Shown piece by piece: positions 7,104-14,672 of a DNA stretch of 43,729 nt (its first letter is position 1; each line of letters starts with the position of its first letter). The notes under the pieces are model-generated. The model did not search any database, was not told the DNA's origin, and saw nothing but the letters and a program-made list of their open reading frames with translations. This DNA is from an uncultured Lachnospiraceae bacterium (lineage in GTDB: Bacteria > Bacillota > Clostridia > Lachnospirales > Lachnospiraceae): contig CADCII010000011.1 of the NCBI GenBank assembly GCA_902801515.1, positions 85,334 to 129,062 on the forward strand, in the 5' to 3' direction. The position numbers and the translations under genes are program-made.

Positions 7104-7595
7104 TCAGATGAACTTCAGTTCCACTTCAGGCTTTTCATTTTCCTTCAGATCCAGGACCATATAACTCTTCCGCCGGCCTTCCTGCCGGGGATAGGTAATG
7201 CTGCCAGGATTGAGGATCAGCAGTTCTGGATTGCTCTCATCGATCTGAGGCCTGTGCGTATGTCCGTAGATCGTTATATCACAGTCATTTGCCAGGGCAT
7301 CCGCTTCCAGGTCCCTGGTCCCGAAGTTGACATAATAGCCGTGTCCGTGCGCCATAAGTATCCTGTGGCCGGCAAGTTCGATGATCCGTGAAGGGGGATA
7401 AGCTACAAAATAATCGCAGTTTCCCTTCACCATGTAGATCGGAACATCCTCTCCCGCCACGATCTCTGCAAACTCTTCCTCTTCCTCCTGGGAATCCCCC
7501 AGATGCAGGATTGCGTCAACCGGCCATTCCCGGTCCAGCGCCACGGCGACATTGACGTCGACTCCGTGCGTATCACTTACTACTAATACTTTCAT
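7104..7595 (-). CDS. YfcE/YsnB-type metallophosphoesterase
   Basis: This protein of 163 residues has all motifs of the calcineurin-like phosphodiesterase fold: MKVLVVSDTHG, ILHLGDS, VKGNCD, MAHGHG and YGHTHRP, which together bind two metal ions. Family members hydrolyse phosphodiester model substrates; the natural substrate is not settled. I chose ATG 7595 because it has AGAAGGA seven bases upstream and starts directly at the first strand. A 14-residue upstream extension has no good ribosome site. It follows rdgB by 85 bases, the same neighbour order as ysnA-ysnB in Bacillus, which suggests co-transcription. Confidence 0.93.
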   Translation of the reverse strand: MKVLVVSDTHGVDVNVAVALDREWPVDAILHLGDSQEEEEEFAEIVAGEDVPIYMVKGNCDYFVAYPPSRIIELAGHRILMAHGHGYYVNFGTRDLEADALANDCDITIYGHTHRPQIDESNPELLILNPGSITYPRQEGRRKSYMVLDLKENEKPEVELKFI

Positions 7596-7680
7596 GAATA
7601 TTCCTTCTGTACAATATTCTCTCTGTAACCCTTTCATTCAGACACATGGAGTGTACACCGTTATCATGGGAATTGCAATA

Positions 7681-8355
7681 TCACGTCAGGCTTTTAAGCA
7701 CTTCCCGCATCTTCCGGAAGGCTTTTCCGCGATGGCTGACCGCATTCTTCTCTTCCGGTGAGATCTGAGCGGAGGTTTTTCCGAATTCCGGAAGATAGAA
7801 GATCGGATCGTATCCAAAACCATTCTCCCCGGCAATCTTATATCCGATCCTGCCTTCCATAACGCCTGTCACTGTCTTCACCGTTCCGTCCGGCCAGGCG
7901 GCAGCAACTGCGCAGACAAACCTCGCTGAACGCAGCGGACCCGGTGTGCCGTCAGGCAGACTCCCGGGATGACCGACAGCTGCTGCCTGCCCGTCTGTCT
8001 CCTGTCCGTCTGCCTTCTGCCTGCAGTATTCATTTACCTGGTCTATGATGGCATTGTTCTTCACATCATAGGATGTGTCTCTTCCCATGTACCGGGCGGA
8101 ATGAATCCCGGGTTCACCGTCCATTGCGTCAACAACCAGCCCCGAATCATCCGCAAGTGCCATATGGCCGCTCGCCTGAGCCACTGTGCGGGCTTTGATG
8201 ACCGCATTCTCCTCAAATGTCGTTCCGTTCTCTATGATCTCTACATCGACCCCGGCGTCTTTCATGCTGATCAGTTCCAGGTCCGGATCGGACCAGATCT
8301 CCCGGATCTCATTCAGCTTATGCGCATTTCCTGTTGCCACAATGATCGTTTCCAT
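7681..8355 (-). CDS. rdgB: XTP/dITP diphosphatase (HAM1 family)
   Basis: This 224-residue house-cleaning enzyme hydrolyses dITP, XTP and ITP to monophosphates and so keeps deaminated purines out of DNA and RNA. Family motifs are present: VATGNAHKLNEI at the N-terminus, ALADDSGLVVDAMDGEPG with the catalytic Asp, FGYDPIFYLPEFGKTSAQ, and the final SHRGKAF. Between the second and third blocks there is an extra loop of about 30 Gly/Pro/Asp/Gln-rich residues (about 118-148, QKADGQETDGQ) that is absent from typical 195-200-residue homologues. The start has AAAGGAAG upstream. It lies between the protease and the phosphoesterase on the same strand. Confidence 0.95.
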   Translation of the reverse strand: METIIVATGNAHKLNEIREIWSDPDLELISMKDAGVDVEIIENGTTFEENAVIKARTVAQASGHMALADDSGLVVDAMDGEPGIHSARYMGRDTSYDVKNNAIIDQVNEYCRQKADGQETDGQAAAVGHPGSLPDGTPGPLRSARFVCAVAAAWPDGTVKTVTGVMEGRIGYKIAGENGFGYDPIFYLPEFGKTSAQISPEEKNAVSHRGKAFRKMREVLKSLT

Positions 8356-8406
8356 TCTGCATGCTTCCTTTCTGTGCTGTCACATGACACATCCTGACAG
8401 AGTCTG

Positions 8407-9768
8407 TCATCCTGCCGGTCCGCCGGACAGTTCCTTATCTCTGGTGAATACCTTCATACAGACATTGGTCTGATAAGCCTCCTGTGTATTCTCCCATACC
8501 GCCCCTGTCCGGCTCAGCCAGGTCTCCCTTCCCCTGGTCGTCACTGACTGTGTATAACGGTCCTTTGCCAGTTCTACGGCAACAGGCTTGCTTTCACCCG
8601 GGGAATCGACCCACACTGCCACTGCAAATCTCTGGCCTTCCCGAAGACTGACTTCTCCGGTGACCGGCACGGTATGGAATCCGGGGTTGGCGATCTGTCC
8701 TGCCGCAAGTATGCGGGAAGGGCTGCCGGATACCTGTTCATTTCCCGCCTCACCTGCCGCGCGGGCAAGATCTTCCCGGTCAGTGTAGTCCGGGATCAGC
8801 AGGATCCTGTAAGCGGTATACGGGCCGGTCGTATAAAACCCTATGCCTGTAACTACCTCTGCCTGCTCCGCCTCAAATACCCCCGCGAACCAGCATTCCT
8901 CACTCCCGTATCCCTGTCTGCCCAGCCAGCCGAGGCTGTCCTGCTCATATACCTTCTCTCCTGCAACGGCAGCATGGATGTCACTGTATACAAGGCCGCC
9001 CTTCCTGAACAGATTGCGGTCTTCATAGGAAACGTGGAAGATACCGTCCTCTCCAAAGTCCTCGCCCCAGGTATTCTGGCAGATCCACGCCCCGTCTCTT
9101 CGCGGCCGGATGCGGAAATTGTCAGCCGGGTAGCTGTCATCCCATCCCAGGATGAGGATATCATGGTTGAGTTCTTCCACAAAGGGATCATAATAGGCGG
9201 ATGTCACCTCATTATAGTAATGGTATTCATCACTGTCCGTCCTTGCCCGGTCCATCGACAGTGAAGACTGCGCCGCACCATACGAGAGGATCATCTGTTT
9301 GATCCTCTGCTGCGGCATCCCTCTCATGAACCGGATGTCCCCGACATGTACTGAGGCAGTCAGCCTCTCCGGCGACACACCGTCCCCGTAAGGATCGTCT
9401 GACTCATTTACAGGCCCTTTCCAGTCGGCAAGGTAAGACATGATCATATAGTAATCACCGCCGTCCTCCTGCACGGAATCATATCCGTTGCTGAGGGACA
9501 TGTGGTCCGGTGAAAATGAATACTTCTGTCCGGGAAGCAGCGCAGACTCAATGGCAGAACATGCTGAGATTGCCCAGCATGTCCCGAGTTCCCCCTGGCT
9601 TCTCACGGCAGGCTTTTTCCCCTGCTCCGCCAGGTTGTAATATTTCGGAAGCCTGACCAGCGGTGAATATTCAAAGGATGCTTCAGCGCCAAAGCATGAC
9701 ATTGATCCGGCAGTCAGAACGGCTGCCAGCAGGACTGCTGTCATGGTTTTCTTATTGATTCCGGTCAT
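8407..9768 (-). CDS. Secreted papain-family (C1) cysteine protease with lectin-like domain
   Basis: This 453-residue protein begins with a signal peptide (LLAAVLTAGSMSCFGAEA). The papain-type active site is clear: QGELGTCWAISACSAIES holds the oxyanion Gln and catalytic Cys, LNHDILILGWDD holds the His, and QNTWGEDFG holds the Asn of the triad, giving a catalytic domain at about residues 35-275. No obvious inhibitory propeptide precedes it. The C-terminal 150 residues (WFAGVFEAEQAEVVTGIGFY onward) resemble the lectin-like domain often found behind C1 domains in Clostridia and archaea. The protein should act at or outside the cell surface. It is 42 bases downstream of the Hsp70-like gene on the same strand, so co-expression is likely. 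Its substrate is unknown. Confidence 0.9.
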   Translation of the reverse strand: MTGINKKTMTAVLLAAVLTAGSMSCFGAEASFEYSPLVRLPKYYNLAEQGKKPAVRSQGELGTCWAISACSAIESALLPGQKYSFSPDHMSLSNGYDSVQEDGGDYYMIMSYLADWKGPVNESDDPYGDGVSPERLTASVHVGDIRFMRGMPQQRIKQMILSYGAAQSSLSMDRARTDSDEYHYYNEVTSAYYDPFVEELNHDILILGWDDSYPADNFRIRPRRDGAWICQNTWGEDFGEDGIFHVSYEDRNLFRKGGLVYSDIHAAVAGEKVYEQDSLGWLGRQGYGSEECWFAGVFEAEQAEVVTGIGFYTTGPYTAYRILLIPDYTDREDLARAAGEAGNEQVSGSPSRILAAGQIANPGFHTVPVTGEVSLREGQRFAVAVWVDSPGESKPVAVELAKDRYTQSVTTRGRETWLSRTGAVWENTQEAYQTNVCMKVFTRDKELSGGPAG

Positions 9769-9809
9769 AACGCTCCTGTGTGTTCAGCCAGGCTGTATAT
9801 CCTGCGGGC

Positions 9810-11723
9810 TTAGCCAAGCGGTATCTCCACCACCTCTGCCATCCTGGTAAGGCACTGCTCGATCTGCTCGGAGATCTCCTCCGTCAGCCTGCCTGTTATC
9901 TCTGTGTTCTTCTCTTTCTCAAGGCTCTCGAAGAAACTAGCCTTCACCTCCGGAGAGATCTTCTTCATACGATTCTCAAAGGAAGATCTGGTGACCACCT
10001 TCCTGAGCGGTTTGGGCAGATTGATGTCCATCATGCGGTTCTCGATATGCCCCTGTCCGATCAGCAGCACGCTGAGTGATATGATTGCTCCGACAATGAT
10101 TCCCTCCAGCCCACCTGCGATCAGCGCGATCCCGCTGCCGCCGCACAAAAGGCCGACCAGTACGGAGATGATTGCGTTAATCATCCAGGTAATCTGGTCA
10201 AGGGCAAACATGTCCTTCGTATCAATCTTTATATCGATATCAGAGAGCGACAGATAGCTGTTCAGGTTCAGCGCCTTGTAGGGGACATTGTGCCGCACAC
10301 AGATCGGCATCGTATATTCCTCAAGTTCATAGGCTACAGGACTCAGCCATGAGGAAATGGTCTCCACCAGAAGCTTCTGTGCATCTTCTCCTCTGAGATA
10401 ATGTTCAATCTCCTTCGCCAGTTCTTCGTCGATCTCCGACAGACGGCTGATCTCTCCTGTTCTCCAGCGGTCAAACACATTCATGACCGGAGTCTCTATG
10501 ATCGGATCCACCAGGGCATCGACGATCCGGCGGTACAGGTCTTCCATGTGGCTCTCGACGATACTCTCAACCGTGCTCGTCTCTATGAGGTCATCCACCT
10601 CTTTCCTGAAAGCCCTCATATCCTCGTCGATCTTACCGCAGTACGCCAGCCCGCGGGCAACCGAAAACTCCGGCTGCGGCGTCGTAACGATAACCGAATC
10701 AGGGAACGCCTCCTGGCACCACTGCCCGATCGCGGGAAGTCTCGACACTCCGCCGGTCAGGAAGATCAGTTCGGGAGATTCATCCGCGATCTTCGAACGG
10801 ATCTCGGCAAGGCTCTCGCAGAAAGCCTCTTTAAATGAAGCCCCGTTCAGTCCCGGAGCAGGCGAGTACAGAATCCTGTCCGCGATCGTCCGGTTCATGC
10901 GGATCGTCAGGTTATGGCTTCCTTCATAGAGGATCTCGACACTGCGGCTGCAGGAACGGCTCGCCCAGTAATCCTCATCCGCAAAGTACTTCTCCTTCAG
11001 ACGCCTTGCAGCGAATTCGCAGTAATTCTTCCAGGCTTCACTTTTCTCAAAGATGCCTTCAATGGCAGTCCTGTCGGAGGATGCCTTCACGCTCTCCTCC
11101 AGCAGCATCCGGTCCATGATCCCGCCGCCCAGCATCACTTCTCCGGCCGTCTGCAGTTCCACTTCCCTGCCGGATTCGATAAACGCAAAGTCCGTTGTCG
11201 AAGATCCTATGTCCACGACAAGGACAGGTTTTGACATAATGTCATAGGCGACCTGGAGATGCTTCGACCGGCAGGCAGATATCAGTGCAGCCCTGGACTC
11301 GGATATGATCCTCGCCGGCGGATATCCCGCGTCTTCAAAGATCCTGCGGTACCGCTCACGGTCCGCCTTCGACCAGCCTGCCGGGCAGCCGACATAGAAG
11401 CAGGAATCCTCCCCCTGCACCAGATTACCGTCCCGGATCAGACAGGACAGCACTCCTGCCGCGAAAGTCCGCACATCCCTGGCACTTTCAGGATCTGTCA
11501 GGAACCTGCTCTTGAAACGCAGTTTTCTCTCAAGAACATCCGGGGCATAGCATGCGCTCTCTCCGATCAGAAGATCCCCCTGCGTGCGTCTGGCGAAAGC
11601 CGTGATGAAACTCTGCGCGTCACAGACAGGCAGCACATCCGGATCCTTCAGCATATTTTCTTTACTAAGCCTGGCAACAGCACTCTCTGCATCCCCCAGG
11701 TCAAATCCGTAGTAACGTTCCAT
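9810..11723 (-). CDS. Membrane-anchored Hsp70-like ATPase
   Basis: This 637-residue protein has an Hsp70/actin ATPase fold: phosphate-1 loop YYGFDLGDAESAV at the N-terminus, phosphate-2 loop LVVDIGSSTTDFAFIE (about residue 165) and adenosine loop FLTGGVSRLPAIG (about 320). It lacks a recognisable peptide-binding domain. Instead the C-terminal 300 residues are helical, with a hydrophobic hairpin at about 507-551 (WMINAIISVLVGLLCGG and GIIVGAIISLSVLLIG) that should embed it in the membrane, then a charged cytoplasmic tail. I start at ATG 11723, behind AGAGGAC, because it precedes the first strand; a TTG at 11762 lies inside the previous gene. It follows its partner by 25 bases. It may be a dedicated chaperone or a cytoskeleton-like scaffold; the family is not one I can name more precisely. 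Confidence 0.82.
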   Translation of the reverse strand: MERYYGFDLGDAESAVARLSKENMLKDPDVLPVCDAQSFITAFARRTQGDLLIGESACYAPDVLERKLRFKSRFLTDPESARDVRTFAAGVLSCLIRDGNLVQGEDSCFYVGCPAGWSKADRERYRRIFEDAGYPPARIISESRAALISACRSKHLQVAYDIMSKPVLVVDIGSSTTDFAFIESGREVELQTAGEVMLGGGIMDRMLLEESVKASSDRTAIEGIFEKSEAWKNYCEFAARRLKEKYFADEDYWASRSCSRSVEILYEGSHNLTIRMNRTIADRILYSPAPGLNGASFKEAFCESLAEIRSKIADESPELIFLTGGVSRLPAIGQWCQEAFPDSVIVTTPQPEFSVARGLAYCGKIDEDMRAFRKEVDDLIETSTVESIVESHMEDLYRRIVDALVDPIIETPVMNVFDRWRTGEISRLSEIDEELAKEIEHYLRGEDAQKLLVETISSWLSPVAYELEEYTMPICVRHNVPYKALNLNSYLSLSDIDIKIDTKDMFALDQITWMINAIISVLVGLLCGGSGIALIAGGLEGIIVGAIISLSVLLIGQGHIENRMMDINLPKPLRKVVTRSSFENRMKKISPEVKASFFESLEKEKNTEITGRLTEEISEQIEQCLTRMAEVVEIPLG

Positions 11724-11748
11724 ATCGGTCCTCTGTATATTGATCAGC

Positions 11749-12642
11749 TCAGCAGGTTGCAAGTCCCTTGCGGATCAGCATCCCGTCATGCAGCATAGCA
11801 GGTCTGATGGTGACATTCCCGCCTCCGGACGGGAGTACTTCGAACCATCCCGCACTCTGCTCCGAATAATCTTCCGTCTCCACCCCTCTGGAATGAAGAT
11901 AATACCGGATGCTCTCCACCTGTTCGCGGAGCGCCGCGTCATCAGGAGCTTTTCTCCTCCTGGCGTACGCATTTTCCAAAAGTTCAGAAAAGAAAGCCAG
12001 TTCATCCTTATCCAGTACGACAGAAGCGCTTCCTTCAGAAGACGTCTCAAGCCTGGCGTATTGCTCCGCCTCTTCCAGGCTGTGGTCTGCTGTCAGAACG
12101 ATTCCCTGCAGCACATGCCAGACCTGTGCAGGATCCACCAGAAATGAATAGGTTTTCTCCAGTTCCTTTTGTTTTTTGCCTGCGCCGCCCCGGCCTGTCA
12201 GATAACCGCCCAGCGCCAGCAGAGCGTAGCCGCCCACTGCCCACAGTACAGCACCCAGACTCAGGACCTTTCCTGCCGATGCCTGGCTGAACAGCCCCGC
12301 AGCCACAGCAAAGAGTCCTGCTGCAAGGGACACAACCCCGGGAATGCTCACGCGGGATTTCCTGCCGGATGCCTGAGGCGCATTCTTCTCCCAGACCTCC
12401 GTGTCCGTAACAGACTCCAGAAGAGGCAGCGTGTTCTTAACGACCTGCAGCATTCCCTGGACGGCCCTTGATCTGGAACCGTCATCTGTCATACGCGCGG
12501 CACGGTACATGAGACGGTCTGTCTCTTTTTCCAGGACCTGCCTTGCCCTGCTGCTCTCTCTGTCTGCCTGAAGACTCGCGCAGACCTGTTCCCTGTCCTG
12601 CTCCAGCAGCTGAGACAGGCTTTCCTGATTGTCAGTTGTCAT
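11749..12642 (-). CDS. Membrane protein partner of the Hsp70-like ATPase, possible exchange factor
   Basis: This 297-residue protein has a soluble, helical, Arg/Glu-rich N-terminus (1-95) and two to three hydrophobic segments at about 98-150 (VSLAAGLFAVAAGLF, LGAVLWAVGGYALLALGGYL). A cytoplasmic helical domain follows, with a short C-terminal segment VTIRPAMLHDGMLIRKGLA. The RPAM motif weakly recalls the last beta strand of GrpE (LRPAMV), the nucleotide-exchange factor of DnaK. Together with its place directly before the Hsp70-like gene, that suggests a membrane-tethered exchange factor; this is inference. The start has GGGGAGCAG upstream. I do not recognise a named family. Confidence 0.7.
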   Translation of the reverse strand: MTTDNQESLSQLLEQDREQVCASLQADRESSRARQVLEKETDRLMYRAARMTDDGSRSRAVQGMLQVVKNTLPLLESVTDTEVWEKNAPQASGRKSRVSIPGVVSLAAGLFAVAAGLFSQASAGKVLSLGAVLWAVGGYALLALGGYLTGRGGAGKKQKELEKTYSFLVDPAQVWHVLQGIVLTADHSLEEAEQYARLETSSEGSASVVLDKDELAFFSELLENAYARRRKAPDDAALREQVESIRYYLHSRGVETEDYSEQSAGWFEVLPSGGGNVTIRPAMLHDGMLIRKGLATC

Positions 12643-12691
12643 ATTTCTGCTCCCCTGTCTGAATAAAAATTCTTCGATAGCATCATTGATT

Positions 12692-12721
12692 TTAACATTT
12701 TACCATAATTAATGATAGAAT
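12692..12721 (+). promoter_or_regulatory. Probable promoter of the phosphoglucomutase gene
   Basis: Plus strand TTAACA (12692-12697), an 18-bp spacer, TAGAAT (12716-12721). It is followed by a leader of about 90 bases and the GGGAGG ribosome site at 12803-12808. The gap is divergent, so the Hsp70-pair promoter must also lie near here, but I see no clear match for it. Confidence 0.5.
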
Positions 12722-12818
12722 GGATTCATAGGTTGGCACTGAGCCGCCAGACAGTCTCCGAAGTGTGGCAGTCAGGGAAAACTGCCGGAGCAATATGGGA
12801 AAGGGAGGTATAACTCTG

Positions 12819-14573
12819 ATGGATTTTAAAGATCGTTTCAATCTGTGGCTTGCAAATGTACCTGAGTCGGATCCGCTTCATGCACAGCTTCTGGAACTGC
12901 AGGAAAACGAAGGCCAGATGCGTGAACATTTCTTCCAGGATATGCACTTTGGTACTGCGGGTCTTCGCGGCGTTGTCGGCGCCGGAACCAACTGCATGAA
13001 CGTCTATACCGTAGGCAGAGCGACCAGAGGTATTGCACAGTATATTATCGAAGCCGGACCGGAAGCTATGGACAAAGGTGTGATCATCGCTCATGATCCG
13101 CGCCATTTCTCCAAAGAATTCTCACAGCTGGCTGCATGCATCCTTGCCAGAGCCGGGATCCGTGTATACGCATTCCCGTCACTTCGTCCGACGCCTGAGC
13201 TTGCCTGCCTGATCCGTGTATTCAAAACAGTATCCGGCATCAACATCACAGCTTCCCACAATCCGAAGGAATACAACGGATACAAAGTCTACTGGGAAGA
13301 CGGATGCCAGGTCAGCGCAGACGTGGCAGACGGAATGACAGAGAAGATCGATTCGCTGGATTATTTCACAGATTCAGACGTAGATTACTCTGAATACGAT
13401 TCGCTGGTGGCAGAAGGAAAGATCACTCTCCTGGGTGAGAAGGAGGACCGTCTCTATCTGGATATGGTAGAGAAGCTGGCGATCCATGAGGGAGATGAAC
13501 TGGATCTGACGATCCCGATCGTCTACACTCCGCTGAACGGCGCAGGCTCCATCCCCTTCTCACAGATGATGAAGGAAAGAGGATTCGAGAACTTCCACAT
13601 GGTGGAAGAACAGAGATATCCGGATCCCGACTTTACAACTGTCGGATATCCGAACCCGGAAGATCCCAAGGCATTTAAGCTCAGCGAAGAGCTTGGCAGA
13701 AAGATCGGCGCAGAACTGCTGATGGCAACCGATCCCGATTCCGACCGTTTCGCAATAGAGCTGCTTGCCGATGACGGCAGCTATGTCCCGCTGAACGGAA
13801 ACCAGACCGGCTATCTGCTGGTGAATTATATACTTGAAGGTCACAAGGACGCCGGCACTCTTCCGGAAAAAGGCGCAATGGTGAAGTCCATCGTCACCTC
13901 CACACTGACCACCGAGATCGCGGAAGCATACGGTGTGAAAATGTTCGAAGCCCTCACCGGATTCAAGAATATCTGCGGCCGCATCCCGTATCTTCATGAA
14001 AATGGATATACCTATCTGTTCGGATATGAAGAATCCGTCGGCTACGCTGCCTGCCCGGAGATCCGTGACAAGGACGGCATCAGCGCCGGTATGCTGGTTG
14101 CGGAAGCAGCAGCATATTACAAGAAGCAGGGCAAGACCCTCTTCCAGGTACTTGAAAACCTCTCTGAGAAATATGCAGCCTATGCAGAAGACGAGCCGAA
14201 TCTGGTCCTGAAAGGAATCGAAGGTGCAGAGCGCATCAGCCGCATGATGGAGAGCGTCCGCCGGAACCTTCCGAAAGCAGCCACTGTTCCCGCGACGGCT
14301 GTCCAGGAGAATCCGGACGGAAGCTGGGACAGCGTTGCCGGCTACAAGGTCGTGAAGGTCATCGACTACAAGGACGGCTACGAAGATATCCCCGCCTCCA
14401 ATGTACTGCGCTTCTTCCTGGATAACGGCACATGGTTCGCAATCCGCCCGTCCGGAACAGAGCCGAAGATCAAGTTCTACTTCTACTCCAGGCAGGACTC
14501 CCGCGAGAAAGCGCTGGAAGTCAATGCAGCCATCAGAGATGCCGTACTAGAGACCATTAAGGCTGTAGAATGA
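12819..14573 (+). CDS. Alpha-phosphoglucomutase (phosphohexomutase family)
   Basis: This 584-residue enzyme interconverts glucose-1-phosphate and glucose-6-phosphate. All four phosphohexomutase loops are intact: TASHNPKEYNGYK with the phosphoserine, DPDSDRFA for Mg, GYEESVGY for sugar recognition (the GEES-type loop of glucomutases), and RPSGTEPKIKFY for phosphate. Length and motifs fit the Bacillus PgcA type. The start at 12819 (MDFKDRFNLWL) has GGGAGG ten bases upstream; an in-frame ATG at 12795 sits before that site. It is monocistronic, between its own promoter and a strong terminator. It should feed UDP-glucose and cell-envelope sugar synthesis. Confidence 0.95.
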   Translation: MDFKDRFNLWLANVPESDPLHAQLLELQENEGQMREHFFQDMHFGTAGLRGVVGAGTNCMNVYTVGRATRGIAQYIIEAGPEAMDKGVIIAHDPRHFSKEFSQLAACILARAGIRVYAFPSLRPTPELACLIRVFKTVSGINITASHNPKEYNGYKVYWEDGCQVSADVADGMTEKIDSLDYFTDSDVDYSEYDSLVAEGKITLLGEKEDRLYLDMVEKLAIHEGDELDLTIPIVYTPLNGAGSIPFSQMMKERGFENFHMVEEQRYPDPDFTTVGYPNPEDPKAFKLSEELGRKIGAELLMATDPDSDRFAIELLADDGSYVPLNGNQTGYLLVNYILEGHKDAGTLPEKGAMVKSIVTSTLTTEIAEAYGVKMFEALTGFKNICGRIPYLHENGYTYLFGYEESVGYAACPEIRDKDGISAGMLVAEAAAYYKKQGKTLFQVLENLSEKYAAYAEDEPNLVLKGIEGAERISRMMESVRRNLPKAATVPATAVQENPDGSWDSVAGYKVVKVIDYKDGYEDIPASNVLRFFLDNGTWFAIRPSGTEPKIKFYFYSRQDSREKALEVNAAIRDAVLETIKAVE

Positions 14574-14610
14574 TTATTACTATATCCGGATAGTAGATAA
14601 AAATAGGAAA

Positions 14611-14650
14611 GGGCCGAAAAGACCGGGAATCTTCCCGCTCTTTTCGGCCC
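14611..14650 (+). terminator. Bidirectional terminator between convergent genes
   Basis: A 12-bp stem, GGGCCGAAAAGA with TCTTTTCGGCCC, encloses a smaller CGGGAATCTTCCCG hairpin. It lies between the phosphoglucomutase stop and the stop of the giant protein on the other strand. T-rich sequence on the minus side and TTTA on the plus side suggest it serves both. Confidence 0.85.
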
Positions 14651-14672
14651 TTTAGTGCTCTCTTAAAGCAGA

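Noticed and set aside
6635-7111. Plus-strand frame of 158 codons
   Set aside because: It runs through four tRNA genes and the tRNA promoter, so it cannot be a normal coding gene.
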